The translations under genes and the position numbers were made by a program. The notes under the pieces are model-generated. The model searched no databases. It was not told the origin of the DNA and was given only the letters and a program-made list of their open reading frames with translations. Positions 42,146 to 52,088 of a DNA stretch of 64,000 nucleotides are shown piece after piece. Position 1 is the stretch's first letter. The number at the start of each line of letters is the position of its first letter. This DNA is from Colwellia psychrerythraea (lineage in GTDB: Bacteria; Pseudomonadota; Gammaproteobacteria; Enterobacterales; Alteromonadaceae): positions 62,001 to 126,000 of the forward strand of contig NZ_JQEC01000042.1 in NCBI RefSeq assembly GCF_000764185.1, in the 5' to 3' direction.

Positions 42146-43458
42146 TAAGGGGTTAGCACTAAGGTGCGTTCATCATTTAATTTATCAATAATTTCTTTAA
42201 AAACGCCTTTTAAGTCACTGGCGTAATTTGCGGTATAAAAAGAGTTGTCGCTGGCGCAATAACGCATACGCTGCTCAGCTTCTTGGTCGTTGTAACTATT
42301 AGGGAAATACAAGGAGACTATACGTACACCAAGGGTCTCCTTGATATAACTGCACAGCGGTAGTTTATCTAAACGACAAATATCGTAACCACCCGCGGAA
42401 TACCGGCTCTCTTGCTCAATTAACTTACACCAAGGAGTACTACCGCCTGGGTCACCATCAGAAATGAGCAAGACTACCTTTTCTGTGCCGACAACATTAA
42501 ATTCGCTTGGTAACGCTTCATCTGAGAGTGTTTGATATTCTTGCCATTGTGGCGTTAACATACGCAGGCCCCATAACAAACCTTGATCTATACTGGTGCC
42601 ACCACTTGGTGCATTGCTTTTGCCAGCATCAACAATGGCTTGGTCGATGATTGCTTGCTCATTGGTTAATAATATTCGTGCAGCATTGGGGCCAGAGCAA
42701 CCAGACTCTTTACTTTCCAACTCTAAATTGGCATCTACTGATTGTTGTAATTGGCCATAATCTAGGTATTGGCTTATCCAAGGGTAATTTGGGCTCCAGA
42801 TGTCATTACTACTACTGGTTAAATATTCAAAGCAGTGATTTGACTGTTCATAATAATCACCCGTTAATGAGAGAGTAATACCATCACTAAACGGTGTAAT
42901 CGCCACCTTGGCTTGCTGATATTGACCATTTTCAATGGTAAGTAAATCAGTTAGCTGTGCCAATGTTGCTTGCATCTCATCAGTTTCTCCGTACATAGAG
43001 CCGGAGTAATCCATAATAATACTGAGTTCGAGGTTATGTTGGTTAACGCCACTGACAAGATTAGTTGAACCTTTTATATTAATAGCTTCTTGTTCACCCA
43101 GTAAAAAATTTTCAGACTCACTGGTAATGCTTAGCTGATAAACACCATTTTCATTACTGATATGAACACTGTCAGTATTGATATCAGCTAAGCCATTAAA
43201 CTGTTTGATAATTGCTGTCGCTGCCGATAAATCAGAGCCTGTTTGTTTATCTTCACGTGAAGCGATATACATGCTGGCCACTTCACTGGCATTACCCAGC
43301 TGTATTTGTTTGGCAAAAATAGCAGAAACACTAATAGCCGTCGCGCCAAAAGCAATTAACGGCAAGGCAACCAATAATGCCGCAACAAAAATAATTCCCC
43401 GTTGTTTTTGTAAAGAGACTGTGCAATAAGGTAAGCTTTTTATACGCTTAGTTATCAT
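42145..43458 (-). CDS. tadG: TadG-like pilus assembly protein with von Willebrand A domain
   Basis: The 437-residue protein starts with a membrane helix (about 20-45, GIIFVAALLVALPLIAFGATAI), preceded by QKQRG as in TadE/TadG-type N-termini. A vWA domain follows, whose MIDAS motif D-x-S-x-S is intact (Asp150, MDYSGSMYG). The rest continues with the vWA fold (LLISDGDPGG). TadG anchors the Tad secretion complex in many bacteria. It overlaps the TadF-like gene by 11 bases and the thioredoxin-like gene by one base. Confidence 0.85.
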   Translation of the reverse strand: MITKRIKSLPYCTVSLQKQRGIIFVAALLVALPLIAFGATAISVSAIFAKQIQLGNASEVASMYIASREDKQTGSDLSAATAIIKQFNGLADINTDSVHISNENGVYQLSITSESENFLLGEQEAINIKGSTNLVSGVNQHNLELSIIMDYSGSMYGETDEMQATLAQLTDLLTIENGQYQQAKVAITPFSDGITLSLTGDYYEQSNHCFEYLTSSSNDIWSPNYPWISQYLDYGQLQQSVDANLELESKESGCSGPNAARILLTNEQAIIDQAIVDAGKSNAPSGGTSIDQGLLWGLRMLTPQWQEYQTLSDEALPSEFNVVGTEKVVLLISDGDPGGSTPWCKLIEQESRYSAGGYDICRLDKLPLCSYIKETLGVRIVSLYFPNSYNDQEAEQRMRYCASDNSFYTANYASDLKGVFKEIIDKLNDERTLVLTP

Positions 43459-44074
43459 GTCGTTTCTCCCTTTTCACCATCACTGAACGGGCATATAAAT
43501 GACTAAAATCGCTGGAGTTGCTGAACTTGGCAAATAAACTCGTCCCCTTGATGTCTTGGCAAAGCTGTACCATAAATAATCCAGGCTCAACTGTGCCATT
43601 ACTTGCTTGTGGTAAATTCTCGGCAACGACACCAGCGCTACGCCAAGCACAATCACCACTACCATGACTAAAACTAATAGGCTCACCACCAGCATATTGA
43701 TTGTTAAATTCATAGACCTTTACCGCGATATCCTGTTGCGACAATTCATTACGGGCAATACGTGTTAACTCAGTGACTTGCTTTTGAGTAAGTGGCAGTT
43801 CATCAGAGAGCGCATCTTCAGCATAATATTGCTCTCTGTGGCTAATAATGGTCGCTAAGCTATAACTTAAGCGCTCAAGTTTGCTCTGTTTTTGCAAATA
43901 ACTGGTTAAATCAAATGTCAGTAAAACGATCATCAATAAAAAGGGTAATACCGCAAGAAACTCTACCAGCACAACACCTTGTTGCTGAGCAAAGCAACGG
44001 TGGACGGATGAAGTATTAAGACTCAAGTTAGCCCGCAACTTAAGATTAAAATTAGAATTAGCGTTCTGGTTCAT
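43448..44074 (-). CDS. tadF: TadF-like pilus assembly pseudopilin
   Basis: This 208-residue protein has a short charged N-terminus, the QQGVVLVEFLAVLPFLLMIVLLTFDL helix (about 31-56) typical of TadE/TadF pseudopilins (G-V-x-x-VE), and a soluble periplasmic region with three cysteines. It is most similar in layout to TadF, which with TadE and TadG helps pilus assembly. The gene overlaps both neighbours (tadE and tadG), showing tight coupling. Confidence 0.8.
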   Translation of the reverse strand: MNQNANSNFNLKLRANLSLNTSSVHRCFAQQQGVVLVEFLAVLPFLLMIVLLTFDLTSYLQKQSKLERLSYSLATIISHREQYYAEDALSDELPLTQKQVTELTRIARNELSQQDIAVKVYEFNNQYAGGEPISFSHGSGDCAWRSAGVVAENLPQASNGTVEPGLFMVQLCQDIKGTSLFAKFSNSSDFSHLYARSVMVKREKRHDN

Positions 44075-44534
44075 GTTTCACCAAAATGTCAGCACTAAAA
44101 GGAAACAAATCTTGCAACCAAGGACTCAGTAAAGTCACTTGATAAGAAACGCTATATTTAGCCAGCAAACCATTTTTATCTACAACGCTATTATTTGCCT
44201 CTTGGTTAGCAAGCTCCTCTGGCGAACTATAAAATTTAGCCTGCTCAACCATCAGTTTACTGCTGTCTAATAATGAAGCGGGATTAGCCTTTATTGCTTG
44301 TAATAGTTTGCCTTGATAATTAGCACCCGAGGCAGCAGATAACTTTACTTGGCGAGCCGCTTCGCTCACTACATGATTAAGGCTGGCATACAAAATAAGG
44401 CCGCGCGCCAGTTCTAAAGCACTAAACACAATAAATAAAAATATTGGCAATAAAAAAGCGACTTCCAGCACCATGCTGCCCCGTTGTTTATAGTGTTTAG
44501 TACGTTTATGCTGACCATGTTGCCAACTGCCCAT
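44058..44534 (-). CDS. tadE: TadE-like pilus assembly pseudopilin
   Basis: The TadE motif QRGSMVLEVAFLLPIFLFIVFSALELARG (with the cleavage-type Gly before SMVLE) covers the N-terminal membrane helix. The soluble part (VSEAARQVKLSA...) continues as in TadE. I take ATG 44534 (MGSWQHGQHKRT, 158 residues). Upstream in-frame GTG 44540 and TTG 44549 are alternatives, and the TTG would overlap the tadD stop. Overlap with tadF is 17 bases. Confidence 0.8.
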   Translation of the reverse strand: MGSWQHGQHKRTKHYKQRGSMVLEVAFLLPIFLFIVFSALELARGLILYASLNHVVSEAARQVKLSAASGANYQGKLLQAIKANPASLLDSSKLMVEQAKFYSSPEELANQEANNSVVDKNGLLAKYSVSYQVTLLSPWLQDLFPFSADILVKHEPER

Positions 44535-44541
44535 ATTCACA

Positions 44542-45402
44542 TTAACCAAGGTCTTGCCTCGTGGTTAAATCAAGTTTGCTGGTATGACTAAATTGCAGAT
44601 AATATTTTATATTCTGCTCAATTTGCTCTTGATTATAATCATTAGCCAAAACCCGCTTCGCTTGTTTTTCATTACCGTTAAGGGTTAAAGCAAAAGCCAA
44701 GTTATTGCGCATTTTTTCACTACTGCGTTGCTGCTGATATAAAGGTAATAATAATTTTATTGCCGCTAAATATTGTTCACGTAAAATATAATTTAAGGCG
44801 AGGTTATTTTTAAATTCTAAGCTGCCGGGGGATAATGCCAGAGCTTGCATTAAGTATTGATGGGCAGCTTGGTAAGATTGCAACCAGCTATAACTTACAC
44901 CTAAACCATTCAAACTTGTGCTATCAAAAGCATTAATAGCAATCGCGTGACTAAATGCTTGCTCTGCCGCTTTATAATCTTGCTGATCTAAATAATTCAG
45001 CCCTAATTGACGCCATGCAGCTAAGTTTTTTTCCGACTGTTCAGTGACTTTTTTAAGGTAGTGCACCGCTAATTCATTTTGCTCAATAGCCCGATACGCT
45101 AAACCTAAAGATAATAAGATATGAACCCTATCCGCGGTTTCAGCTGTGCTCTCGGTATAGTCCTTGTCTTCATTTACCTGCTGTTCGGCACTAAGCAATA
45201 TCTTTTGATATAAGGCTATAGCGCTGCGCATATCACCACTTTGCAGGGCAATATTAGCCAAGGTAGTTTCAGATAAGTTCGCTTTAATTTCTGGCGCTGG
45301 CGTTTGACAACCACTTAATAAAGTAGACATAAAAATGTTCAGTATTAGCAATATAAATTTTATTGGCTTAGCTAGTGGCTTAGTTATCAATTTGTTCTTC
45401 AC
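44542..45402 (-). CDS. tadD: TadD-like TPR lipoprotein
   Basis: The 286-residue protein has a lipoprotein signal (LLILNIFMSTLLSGC, Cys at about 32) followed by several tetratricopeptide repeats (ALAYRAIEQNELAVHYLKKV; GLNYLDQQDYKAAEQAFSHAI; GVSYSWLQSYQAAHQYLMQALALSPGS; ALNYILREQYLAAIKLLLPLY). TadD is a pilotin-like protein needed for secretin assembly. The start is GTG at 45402, overlapping the upstream TadC stop by one base (TAGTG). Confidence 0.85.
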   Translation of the reverse strand: MKNKLITKPLAKPIKFILLILNIFMSTLLSGCQTPAPEIKANLSETTLANIALQSGDMRSAIALYQKILLSAEQQVNEDKDYTESTAETADRVHILLSLGLAYRAIEQNELAVHYLKKVTEQSEKNLAAWRQLGLNYLDQQDYKAAEQAFSHAIAINAFDSTSLNGLGVSYSWLQSYQAAHQYLMQALALSPGSLEFKNNLALNYILREQYLAAIKLLLPLYQQQRSSEKMRNNLAFALTLNGNEKQAKRVLANDYNQEQIEQNIKYYLQFSHTSKLDLTTRQDLG

Positions 45403-46301
45403 TATTGCATTCCTTTAAGGGCATCAACTAACAGCGCCACTTGCGGCGCAACTAAAATAAGTAACAAGGGTAAAAAGACTAATAGCAACATAGGTAGGGT
45501 AATTTTAGAACTCAGTTTAGCGATATTTTCTTCTAGTTTAAGTTTGCGTAACTCTCTAATTTCACCTGAGAAATTACGCAATGTTAGCGCCAACGGTGAG
45601 CCAAAACGCTCCGCTTGAATCAACACAGTAACCAGTGCCTTAATCTCTTCTAATGGATTACGTTCAGCCAAAGCGGCTAATGCTACTTTTTTATCCGGAT
45701 CAATTTTCATCTGTGCCAGCGTTAATTGCCATTGCTTAGACAGTTGTGGATATACATCAACTAATTGCTCACTGACCATGGTAAGGCCACGCTCAAGTGT
45801 TGCCCCTGACTCTAAGCAAATGACTAACAGCGCTAAACTGTCGGGTAAAGCTTGAGAAATCTCTGTCTGATTTCGCTTTTGTATATGCTCTAAGTAATAA
45901 TCTGGCATTAAATTAGCTATAAAGGCCATACCAGCAAATAACCATAACTTGCTACTACCCGTCCCCGTTTCATATCCTAAAAAAGTCCACGCCAATACAA
46001 ATGCTAATAAGGCACAAAACAGTTTTGTCAGTAATAAATACCACAACGCATTAGCTTGAAAAAAACCAGCGCCATGAAGCGCAGCTTGCATCTTTGCCGT
46101 TTCTTTTTTTAACCAGTGCACATCATCTTTATTGGCAAAAAGTAAATCACCCGTGGCATCAATTTGCCTATTATTGTGAATATGACGCTGTAAACGTTGT
46201 TGTTGTCGCTCTTCACGCAAAGATTTTTTGGCGAGTAACAAGGTTAAACTGCAACCAGTAACAAAAAGAAAAATACTGATTTCCATCCATAAATTAGCCA
46301 A
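45402..46301 (-). CDS. tadC: TadC-like inner-membrane platform protein
   Basis: This 299-residue membrane protein has helices near 8-24 and several in the C-terminal half, and a T2SSF/GspF-like domain (about 130-260: SQALPDSLALLVICLESGATLERGLTMVSEQL). The TTG start at 46301 has GGGAG eight bases upstream, so it is well supported. An ATG at 46286 is the alternative. It pairs with TadB to form the platform on which the TadA motor acts. The gap to tadB is 12 bases. Confidence 0.85.
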   Translation of the reverse strand: MANLWMEISIFLFVTGCSLTLLLAKKSLREERQQQRLQRHIHNNRQIDATGDLLFANKDDVHWLKKETAKMQAALHGAGFFQANALWYLLLTKLFCALLAFVLAWTFLGYETGTGSSKLWLFAGMAFIANLMPDYYLEHIQKRNQTEISQALPDSLALLVICLESGATLERGLTMVSEQLVDVYPQLSKQWQLTLAQMKIDPDKKVALAALAERNPLEEIKALVTVLIQAERFGSPLALTLRNFSGEIRELRKLKLEENIAKLSSKITLPMLLLVFLPLLLILVAPQVALLVDALKGMQ

Positions 46302-46313
46302 AACTAATACTCC

Positions 46314-47246
46314 CTACTCATCGACTTTGCTCATTTTAGCTATGATATAAAGCCCTAAAACGATACTAATAGCGGAATATATAGCTATCACTTGTCCACG
46401 CTCGTCATAAAGTAAATAATCAAAAATGTATCGAGCTTTAAACCAAAATAGCAAAAGAAATAACGGCGGCATTGTCGCAATAATTTTTGCTGAGGTACGA
46501 GGCTCAGCTGTCATAGATAAAACCTTCTGCTGCAAGGCTTTGCGCTGATGTAGGTTTTCCATCAATTGTCTTAATATTTGTGATAATTGACCACCAGCAT
46601 GCTGATTTAACAGCAGTGTCACGGTAAAAAACTTAAAGCTGGCTAGCTTTACTCGCAAACTTGCATCTTGTAAGGCTTGATCCATTGAAATACCTATCGC
46701 TAATAAGTCATTAATACGGGAAAAAGTATCTCCGACCGGGCCTGGTATTTCTTGGCTTACATGAGCAATGGCTGCAGGTACCGATACACCGGCACTTACC
46801 GCACGGCTGATACTGGCAATGGCCGTGGGAAAATCAGCTTCAAAACGTTGTCGTTGCCGCTGTTGCAACCAACGGACGATAACCAAACAGGTAAAAGTGT
46901 AGCAACTAACAATCACTATTAGCTGCCAATAAATCGGCAATATGGCAGTAAGCCACCATAAAATAGGAGCCAACAAAGCCGCAACTACACCAAGTTTCCT
47001 TGCCAGCTTCACGGGTACTACGGCAAGTAATCGTTGTTGATAAGTAAATAGCCACAGCCGCCAGCCTTGGTATTGGCTAGTTTTATTAAATAATAAAACC
47101 TCAACACTGCCACTAGGTTTTGCGGGCGCTAAGTCAAGATAACGATTAATGCGAGATAAATGTAGATGTCGGTCTTTTTGATATTTAAACCAATAAACTA
47201 CACAAGCTATTGCTAAAAAAATAAGTATTAGCAATAACAAAATCAT
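46314..47246 (-). CDS. tadB: TadB-like inner-membrane platform protein
   Basis: The 310-residue protein has an N-terminal helix (about 1-18), a helix pair in the middle (about 85-125) and a GspF-type domain (FPTAIASISRAVSAGVSVPAAIAHVSQEIPGP; about 140-260), with helices at the end. It is the usual partner of TadC. The start codon overlaps the tadA stop (ATGA), indicating coupling. Confidence 0.87.
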   Translation of the reverse strand: MILLLLILIFLAIACVVYWFKYQKDRHLHLSRINRYLDLAPAKPSGSVEVLLFNKTSQYQGWRLWLFTYQQRLLAVVPVKLARKLGVVAALLAPILWWLTAILPIYWQLIVIVSCYTFTCLVIVRWLQQRQRQRFEADFPTAIASISRAVSAGVSVPAAIAHVSQEIPGPVGDTFSRINDLLAIGISMDQALQDASLRVKLASFKFFTVTLLLNQHAGGQLSQILRQLMENLHQRKALQQKVLSMTAEPRTSAKIIATMPPLFLLLFWFKARYIFDYLLYDERGQVIAIYSAISIVLGLYIIAKMSKVDE

Positions 47247-48730
47247 GACAACTCCAGTGACTGTAACACTTGAGTTTCAAGGCCATAATATCGAACTTTA
47301 TCAAGACAATGAGGCTGTATTTTATGGCTGATGAATTCACCATCGAGTTCACCGCTGGTTAACTCACGACTAAATTTATAACTAAACAAGTCTTGCACTA
47401 ATAAGTTTTCACCTTCAATGCCAACCAATTCACTAATACTGGTAATACGGCGTTTACCGTCACGCATACGCTCAACGTGCATAACGATATCAATGGCTGA
47501 ATTCATTTGCCTTTTAAGGGCTATAGGCGGTAAATTCACTTGTCCCATTAACAACATATTTTCTAATCGAATCAAAGCATCACGCGCAGAGTTAGCATGC
47601 AAAGTAGACATTGAACCATCATGACCAGTATTCATTGCCTGCATCATTTCAAAAGCTTCTTCACCACGAACTTCACCTATGATGATGCGATCTGGCCGCA
47701 TGCGTAAGGCATTTTTCAGGAGATCTCGAAGAGATACTTCAGCGCCACCTTCTAAACTCTCGGGACGACTTTCAAGGGTTACCACATGAGCTTGTTGTAA
47801 TTTAAGCTCGGCGGCATCTTCAATAGTAACAATGCGCTCTTGCTCATCAATTTGGTATGACAAAGCATTTAGCAGTGTTGTTTTACCCGCACCTGTACCA
47901 CCAGAAACTAAGATATTAAGTCGACAGTGGCTAATGATTTTCAAAAAATTAACCATGCCTGTCGACATAGCCCCTTTATCGGCTAAGTGCTGTAACTGTA
48001 ACCCCATGGTAGAGAACTTTCTGATTGAAATACTGGTTCCAGATAAACTTAGCGGCGGAATGACAATGTTTACCCGGCTACCATCGGCTAATCTGGCATC
48101 AACCATAGGTTTACTTTCATCAATACGACGACCTACTGCTGAGGCTATACGGCGTGCAACATGCAATAAATGGCTTTCATCTCGAAATTTAGCGTTAGTA
48201 AGTGATAACTTACCATTTCGCTCAACATAAACTTTATCAAAGCCATTAATCAAAATATCATTAACACTGTCATCATCAAGCAAAGACTGTAGCGGGCCTA
48301 AGCCGAGCATATCTGCTAATAATAATTGCGCTATTTGCTGCTGTGCTTGGTAAGTTAATGGTAAGCGCTGTTGATTGGCAATTGATGTCACCGCGTGTAA
48401 AATTCGCTCGGTTAGCTCTTCATGTTTTAACTTGGTGGCAACTGAAGGGTCAATACTGGCAAAAATTTCTTCACGGATCAGTTGATATATATTTGAGTCT
48501 ATTTCAACATCTACAGTATTGTTCGACATAATGCTTGCACTGTTATTATGACGCAGGTTTGCTTGTCCTTCTTGTGTAGCTATGCCTTTGAAGCTTCTCG
48601 ATAAATGTTGATCTTCATGTTGTTCTGACTCTGCAACTAAAATATTATCAGTAATAGCTAACGCTGCCATCTGGTCAGTATTTGGTTGAGTGAGTTGACC
48701 TTGAGGTCCACTCACTTTACGGCCAAACAT
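47243..48730 (-). CDS. tadA: TadA/CpaF-type secretion ATPase
   Basis: The 495-residue cytoplasmic ATPase has an N-terminal variable region (about 1-75), then a CpaF-type domain: DILINGFDKVYVERNGKL, Walker A GGTGAGKTTLLNALS (near 275), Asp box EDAAELKLQQ, Walker B-region PDRIIIGEVRGEEAF and His box MNTGHDGSMSTLHANSARDAL. All core motifs are intact. It powers assembly (and possibly retraction) of the Flp pilus. It overlaps tadZ by one base and tadB by four bases. Confidence 0.93.
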   Translation of the reverse strand: MFGRKVSGPQGQLTQPNTDQMAALAITDNILVAESEQHEDQHLSRSFKGIATQEGQANLRHNNSASIMSNNTVDVEIDSNIYQLIREEIFASIDPSVATKLKHEELTERILHAVTSIANQQRLPLTYQAQQQIAQLLLADMLGLGPLQSLLDDDSVNDILINGFDKVYVERNGKLSLTNAKFRDESHLLHVARRIASAVGRRIDESKPMVDARLADGSRVNIVIPPLSLSGTSISIRKFSTMGLQLQHLADKGAMSTGMVNFLKIISHCRLNILVSGGTGAGKTTLLNALSYQIDEQERIVTIEDAAELKLQQAHVVTLESRPESLEGGAEVSLRDLLKNALRMRPDRIIIGEVRGEEAFEMMQAMNTGHDGSMSTLHANSARDALIRLENMLLMGQVNLPPIALKRQMNSAIDIVMHVERMRDGKRRITSISELVGIEGENLLVQDLFSYKFSRELTSGELDGEFISHKIQPHCLDKVRYYGLETQVLQSLELS

Positions 48731-50025
48731 TACGCCTTCCCACTGGCTTTTTTATACCAGTTGCGTAAAGGCATAATGCGTGCGAACAATGAGTTATTAG
48801 CTTGTTGGCTAACCCCTAAAATATCTTCACTTAATGCCAATAAACTTCGACCAACACCATGAACTTCACTTAATAAAGATTCACCCAGCTCAGCCGCTTT
48901 TAGCACCTTTTTAGGCGCATAAGGCAAGACATGGTCAAAGCTGCGCCCTATGTGCTGCTCCAACATGGCTTGTGATAGGCTGTGTTCACTATTGCCATGC
49001 AATAGGTTTAATACCAATAAAGTGCGTTGTGCATATCTTTGTTCACCCAACTGAGTTAATAAAGCTTTGCACTGACGTAAACTTGCCAAACTTGGGCTAC
49101 AAACAAGCACTTGCACATCGGCATTAAATAAAGTGTCGGCAATACCTTGCTCAATCAGTAAGTGCGCCGGTAAATCCCATAACAAATAGTTAAACTCTTC
49201 AGCCAGTACTTGCGCTAACTTCTGATAATTTTGGCTATCAAAATGATACTTTTGCCCTAGAGATTTTAGTAAATACAAACGCTGCTCGATTTGTAAACAA
49301 GATCTTTCTATCAGTAACTTATCAACATTTTGTTGTTCATTAAGTAACTGCACCAAACCAACACCTGCATTTGAGTTAGCATTAAGCAGTAAGTCGATAT
49401 CACCGCCATAACAATTTAAATCAGTGACTAAGGTTTTAGCGCCATGATTAGCAAATGCTCTAGCTAAGTTTGCTGCTATGGTTGAAACACCAACGCCACC
49501 ACAACAACCAGCAATAGCGACACTTTTACCACTACCTACTCTTGCTGTTTGTTGGACTTTTCCAGTGGCTCGGCCTAGGGCATGCAACAATAAGGATTGA
49601 TTTAATGGTTTGCATAAGTAGTCATCGATACCTAGATTTTTCAATTCACGGTATAAATCAACATTGTCACTACTGCCAAGAACCAATACACGAGTACCGG
49701 GCTCACATACATGCGCTAGTGCATTTATTGAGGTAATTACTTGCTCTTCATCATCGATATCAACAATGAGGATTCTTGGCGATTGATTATCACGCAAATA
49801 GCTAATGGCAGCATCTATATTGCCATTGATAGCCTTAGTGGTAGCGCCGTGTTTTCCCTGTGTGCCATCGTTAAGACTTGCCATAGAGCTTGAAAAGTTA
49901 CTGAACACTTTATTCAATAACAACTCATTGCTTTTATCCGTAACAAAAGCGAGTAGGCTATCTGCTTGAGGCTGATTTTTGTGTTGCTTAATGCTTTTTG
50001 AGGCATTGATAACTGAACTCGTCAT
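48730..50025 (-). CDS. tadZ: TadZ/CpaE-type ParA-like localisation protein
   Basis: The 431-residue protein has an N-terminal receiver-like domain (about 80-165, RILIVDIDDEEQV...YLCKPLNQ) and a ParA/MinD-like ATPase domain from about 175. The P-loop is deviant (GCCGGVGVSTIAANLARAF), as in TadZ. TadZ/CpaE proteins position the Tad machine at a pole. It lacks a conventional phosphoacceptor region with the full receiver triad, which is common in this family. It overlaps the cpaD-like and tadA genes by single bases. Confidence 0.85.
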   Translation of the reverse strand: MTSSVINASKSIKQHKNQPQADSLLAFVTDKSNELLLNKVFSNFSSSMASLNDGTQGKHGATTKAINGNIDAAISYLRDNQSPRILIVDIDDEEQVITSINALAHVCEPGTRVLVLGSSDNVDLYRELKNLGIDDYLCKPLNQSLLLHALGRATGKVQQTARVGSGKSVAIAGCCGGVGVSTIAANLARAFANHGAKTLVTDLNCYGGDIDLLLNANSNAGVGLVQLLNEQQNVDKLLIERSCLQIEQRLYLLKSLGQKYHFDSQNYQKLAQVLAEEFNYLLWDLPAHLLIEQGIADTLFNADVQVLVCSPSLASLRQCKALLTQLGEQRYAQRTLLVLNLLHGNSEHSLSQAMLEQHIGRSFDHVLPYAPKKVLKAAELGESLLSEVHGVGRSLLALSEDILGVSQQANNSLFARIMPLRNWYKKASGKA

Positions 50026-50627
50026 TATTTCACCTTAGTCAAATCAACTAAGGTTTCGCTTTTCGGCGCCTCAGTCGGGTAACGATATCGTTTAACCGCC
50101 TCTGTCGCTTTAACACCATCTGTTGGTGCTAAACTAGCGCCGCGTATTAACTGCGCAGGATCAGCAACCATCATGGCGAGATTACGACTGCTAGCACAGC
50201 CTAAATCAGCATAGCCACTTTGATGACAAGCTGGCGCTACGGCACGAAAGTATTCACTAATAATAATGACGCTATTAACCGATTTTTCGCTATAACGAAA
50301 AGCAATATTAGTTGCTTGTACGCCCTGATTTAATAACAATTGACGTAATTGCTCTTGGTGACGCGTAATTAACGGCTCATTAGCCGCGATGATGACGCGT
50401 TGGGGGTAACTATTACCTTGCAGGGCAATAAACCTGTGCAATTGCATTTGTTGTTTGCTATTGAATGCTTGACCTAAGGGCACTAATTCCAGTTGCGCAT
50501 TAACAAGCTCCAACTCTATAGCAACGGCCTTAGCCGTTACTGGGGCTTCAGTATACTGAGGAAGTGTATAACTACAGCCCGTTAAAACTAGCAGTATTAA
50601 TATCATTGTCGGTGTCTGGAATAACAT
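50025..50627 (-). CDS. CpaD/RcpB-like pilus biogenesis lipoprotein
   Basis: With the ATG at 50627 (MLFQTPTMILILLVLTGC; GAAGAAA before it) this is a lipoprotein of about 200 residues. A TTG at 50651 would add eight residues. The mature part carries an OmpA/CpaD-like segment (RVIIAANEPLITRHQEQLRQLLLNQG) and a paired Cys region (CHQSGYADLGCASSRNLAMMVADPAQL), matching CpaD-family proteins. It probably helps the secretin in the outer membrane. It lies between the secretin and TadZ genes. Confidence 0.75.
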   Translation of the reverse strand: MLFQTPTMILILLVLTGCSYTLPQYTEAPVTAKAVAIELELVNAQLELVPLGQAFNSKQQMQLHRFIALQGNSYPQRVIIAANEPLITRHQEQLRQLLLNQGVQATNIAFRYSEKSVNSVIIISEYFRAVAPACHQSGYADLGCASSRNLAMMVADPAQLIRGASLAPTDGVKATEAVKRYRYPTEAPKSETLVDLTKVK

Positions 50628-50647
50628 AAAATTTCTTCTTGTGGCTA

Positions 50648-52087
50648 TCAATAGTAAAAACCGTTGTCACCAAGCAACCTAGGTTGCTTGTCATCAACCG
50701 ATAAACTCGGCACTAAAGCATCTTGTTGCCAAGAAACATTAAATAGACGTTCTAAATCACTATATGGCGTATAAAAATCGGTCGGCAGGGCAAGATTTTT
50801 TTCACGTGATGGCTCGACCACGTAGGCTTCGGCGATAATGACTAACTCTGTTTCGTTGCGATTGTAACTAGTGGAACGAAACAAAGCGCCAAGCACGGGA
50901 ATATCACCAAGAAAAGGAAATTTGCTGACGCTATTACTTTCGTCATTCATCAATAATCCTGCCAGCATAAAGCTCTCGCCACTGGCTAGTTCAACGGTAG
51001 TTTTTGCACGCCTAGCCTTGATTCCTGGCACAGATAAACCATTAAAAGTCTGCGCGCTATTTAAATCTAAGCTGCTGACCTCGGGTTCGATTTTTAAACT
51101 AATACGCCTGTCACTTAACACTGTTGGGGTTATATTAAGTAACACACCGTACTTTTTATACTCAATAACGACTTGATTATTTTGCGTTAAGCTCACCGGA
51201 ACAGGGAACTCTCCACCCGCCATAAAAGTAGCTGTTTCGCCTGACATAGCGGTTAGGTTGGGCTCGGCCAATAGCTTTGCAGCTCCTTCTTTTGCTAGAG
51301 CATCTAACATTATGGTGTGAGAGTTAAGCTTCAAACCAAAAATTTTATTTAAGCTGCCAAAGATATCAACACCAACCACTTTACCGACTGCCTGATTGAT
51401 ATCCATACTCGAACTATCAAGACTAGCCTGACTCCAATTGGCATTTTGTATACCTAAAAAATTCTCACCTGGATGTAAACCTAATTGGGTAGTAACGGTA
51501 CGAGCAACCTCGGCAATACGTACTCGGATATTGACTTGATTAGGTAAAGTGACCGCCAGTTGATTAATAGGCTCTAATACTTGATTATTGCTACTATTAC
51601 TGGCATTTTTTTGCTCGCCCGCGCTGGCAGCTTCATTATTAGCCGAAACCATATAGCTACGCGCTAATTCAATTACCGCGGTTGCCATAATAGCTGAGGG
51701 GACTGTGCCTTTTAACAATAACTGGCCATTGTTTGAAATAGCTTCAACTCTTGCTTGTGGGTACAATTCTGTAACTTGCGCATTGAGTGCTCGAGTATCG
51801 TGTTGCACTTTGATTATGTCTGAAAAAATCACTGAACCATTACCATCAAGGGCATATAAGTTAGTACTACCCGCTTGACGACCAAAGACAAAAATTTTAT
51901 TAGCTGCTGGCACCTGATAACTGGCAATATTTGGATTAGCGATAAATATAGTTGTGGCTTTACTGGGTAAGTTAATTAAATAACCTTCACTTACGCTTAA
52001 TTCTAATGCTACGCTCTGCCCAGCATAGATAAACAACAAACTAGATAAGACTAATTTAACTTGGTTGATAAAAGATAAATAGCGCAT
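50648..52087 (-). CDS. rcpA: RcpA/CpaC-type outer-membrane secretin
   Basis: I start at ATG 52087 (MRYLSFINQVKLVLSSLLFIYAGQSVA, AGGAG nine bases before) rather than the ATG at 52141, which overlaps the previous gene by 53 bases. This gives 479 residues with a signal peptide, an N-terminal pilus-secretin domain (about 30-100, SEGYLINLPSKATTIFIANPNIA), a BON-like region and the secretin domain (about 205-440, VNIRVRIAEVARTV...EPNLTAMSGETATFMAGGEFPVPV and VPGIKARRAKTTVELASGESF). It forms the outer-membrane pore of the Flp pilus. Confidence 0.9.
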   Translation of the reverse strand: MRYLSFINQVKLVLSSLLFIYAGQSVALELSVSEGYLINLPSKATTIFIANPNIASYQVPAANKIFVFGRQAGSTNLYALDGNGSVIFSDIIKVQHDTRALNAQVTELYPQARVEAISNNGQLLLKGTVPSAIMATAVIELARSYMVSANNEAASAGEQKNASNSSNNQVLEPINQLAVTLPNQVNIRVRIAEVARTVTTQLGLHPGENFLGIQNANWSQASLDSSSMDINQAVGKVVGVDIFGSLNKIFGLKLNSHTIMLDALAKEGAAKLLAEPNLTAMSGETATFMAGGEFPVPVSLTQNNQVVIEYKKYGVLLNITPTVLSDRRISLKIEPEVSSLDLNSAQTFNGLSVPGIKARRAKTTVELASGESFMLAGLLMNDESNSVSKFPFLGDIPVLGALFRSTSYNRNETELVIIAEAYVVEPSREKNLALPTDFYTPYSDLERLFNVSWQQDALVPSLSVDDKQPRLLGDNGFYY

Positions 52088-52088
52088 G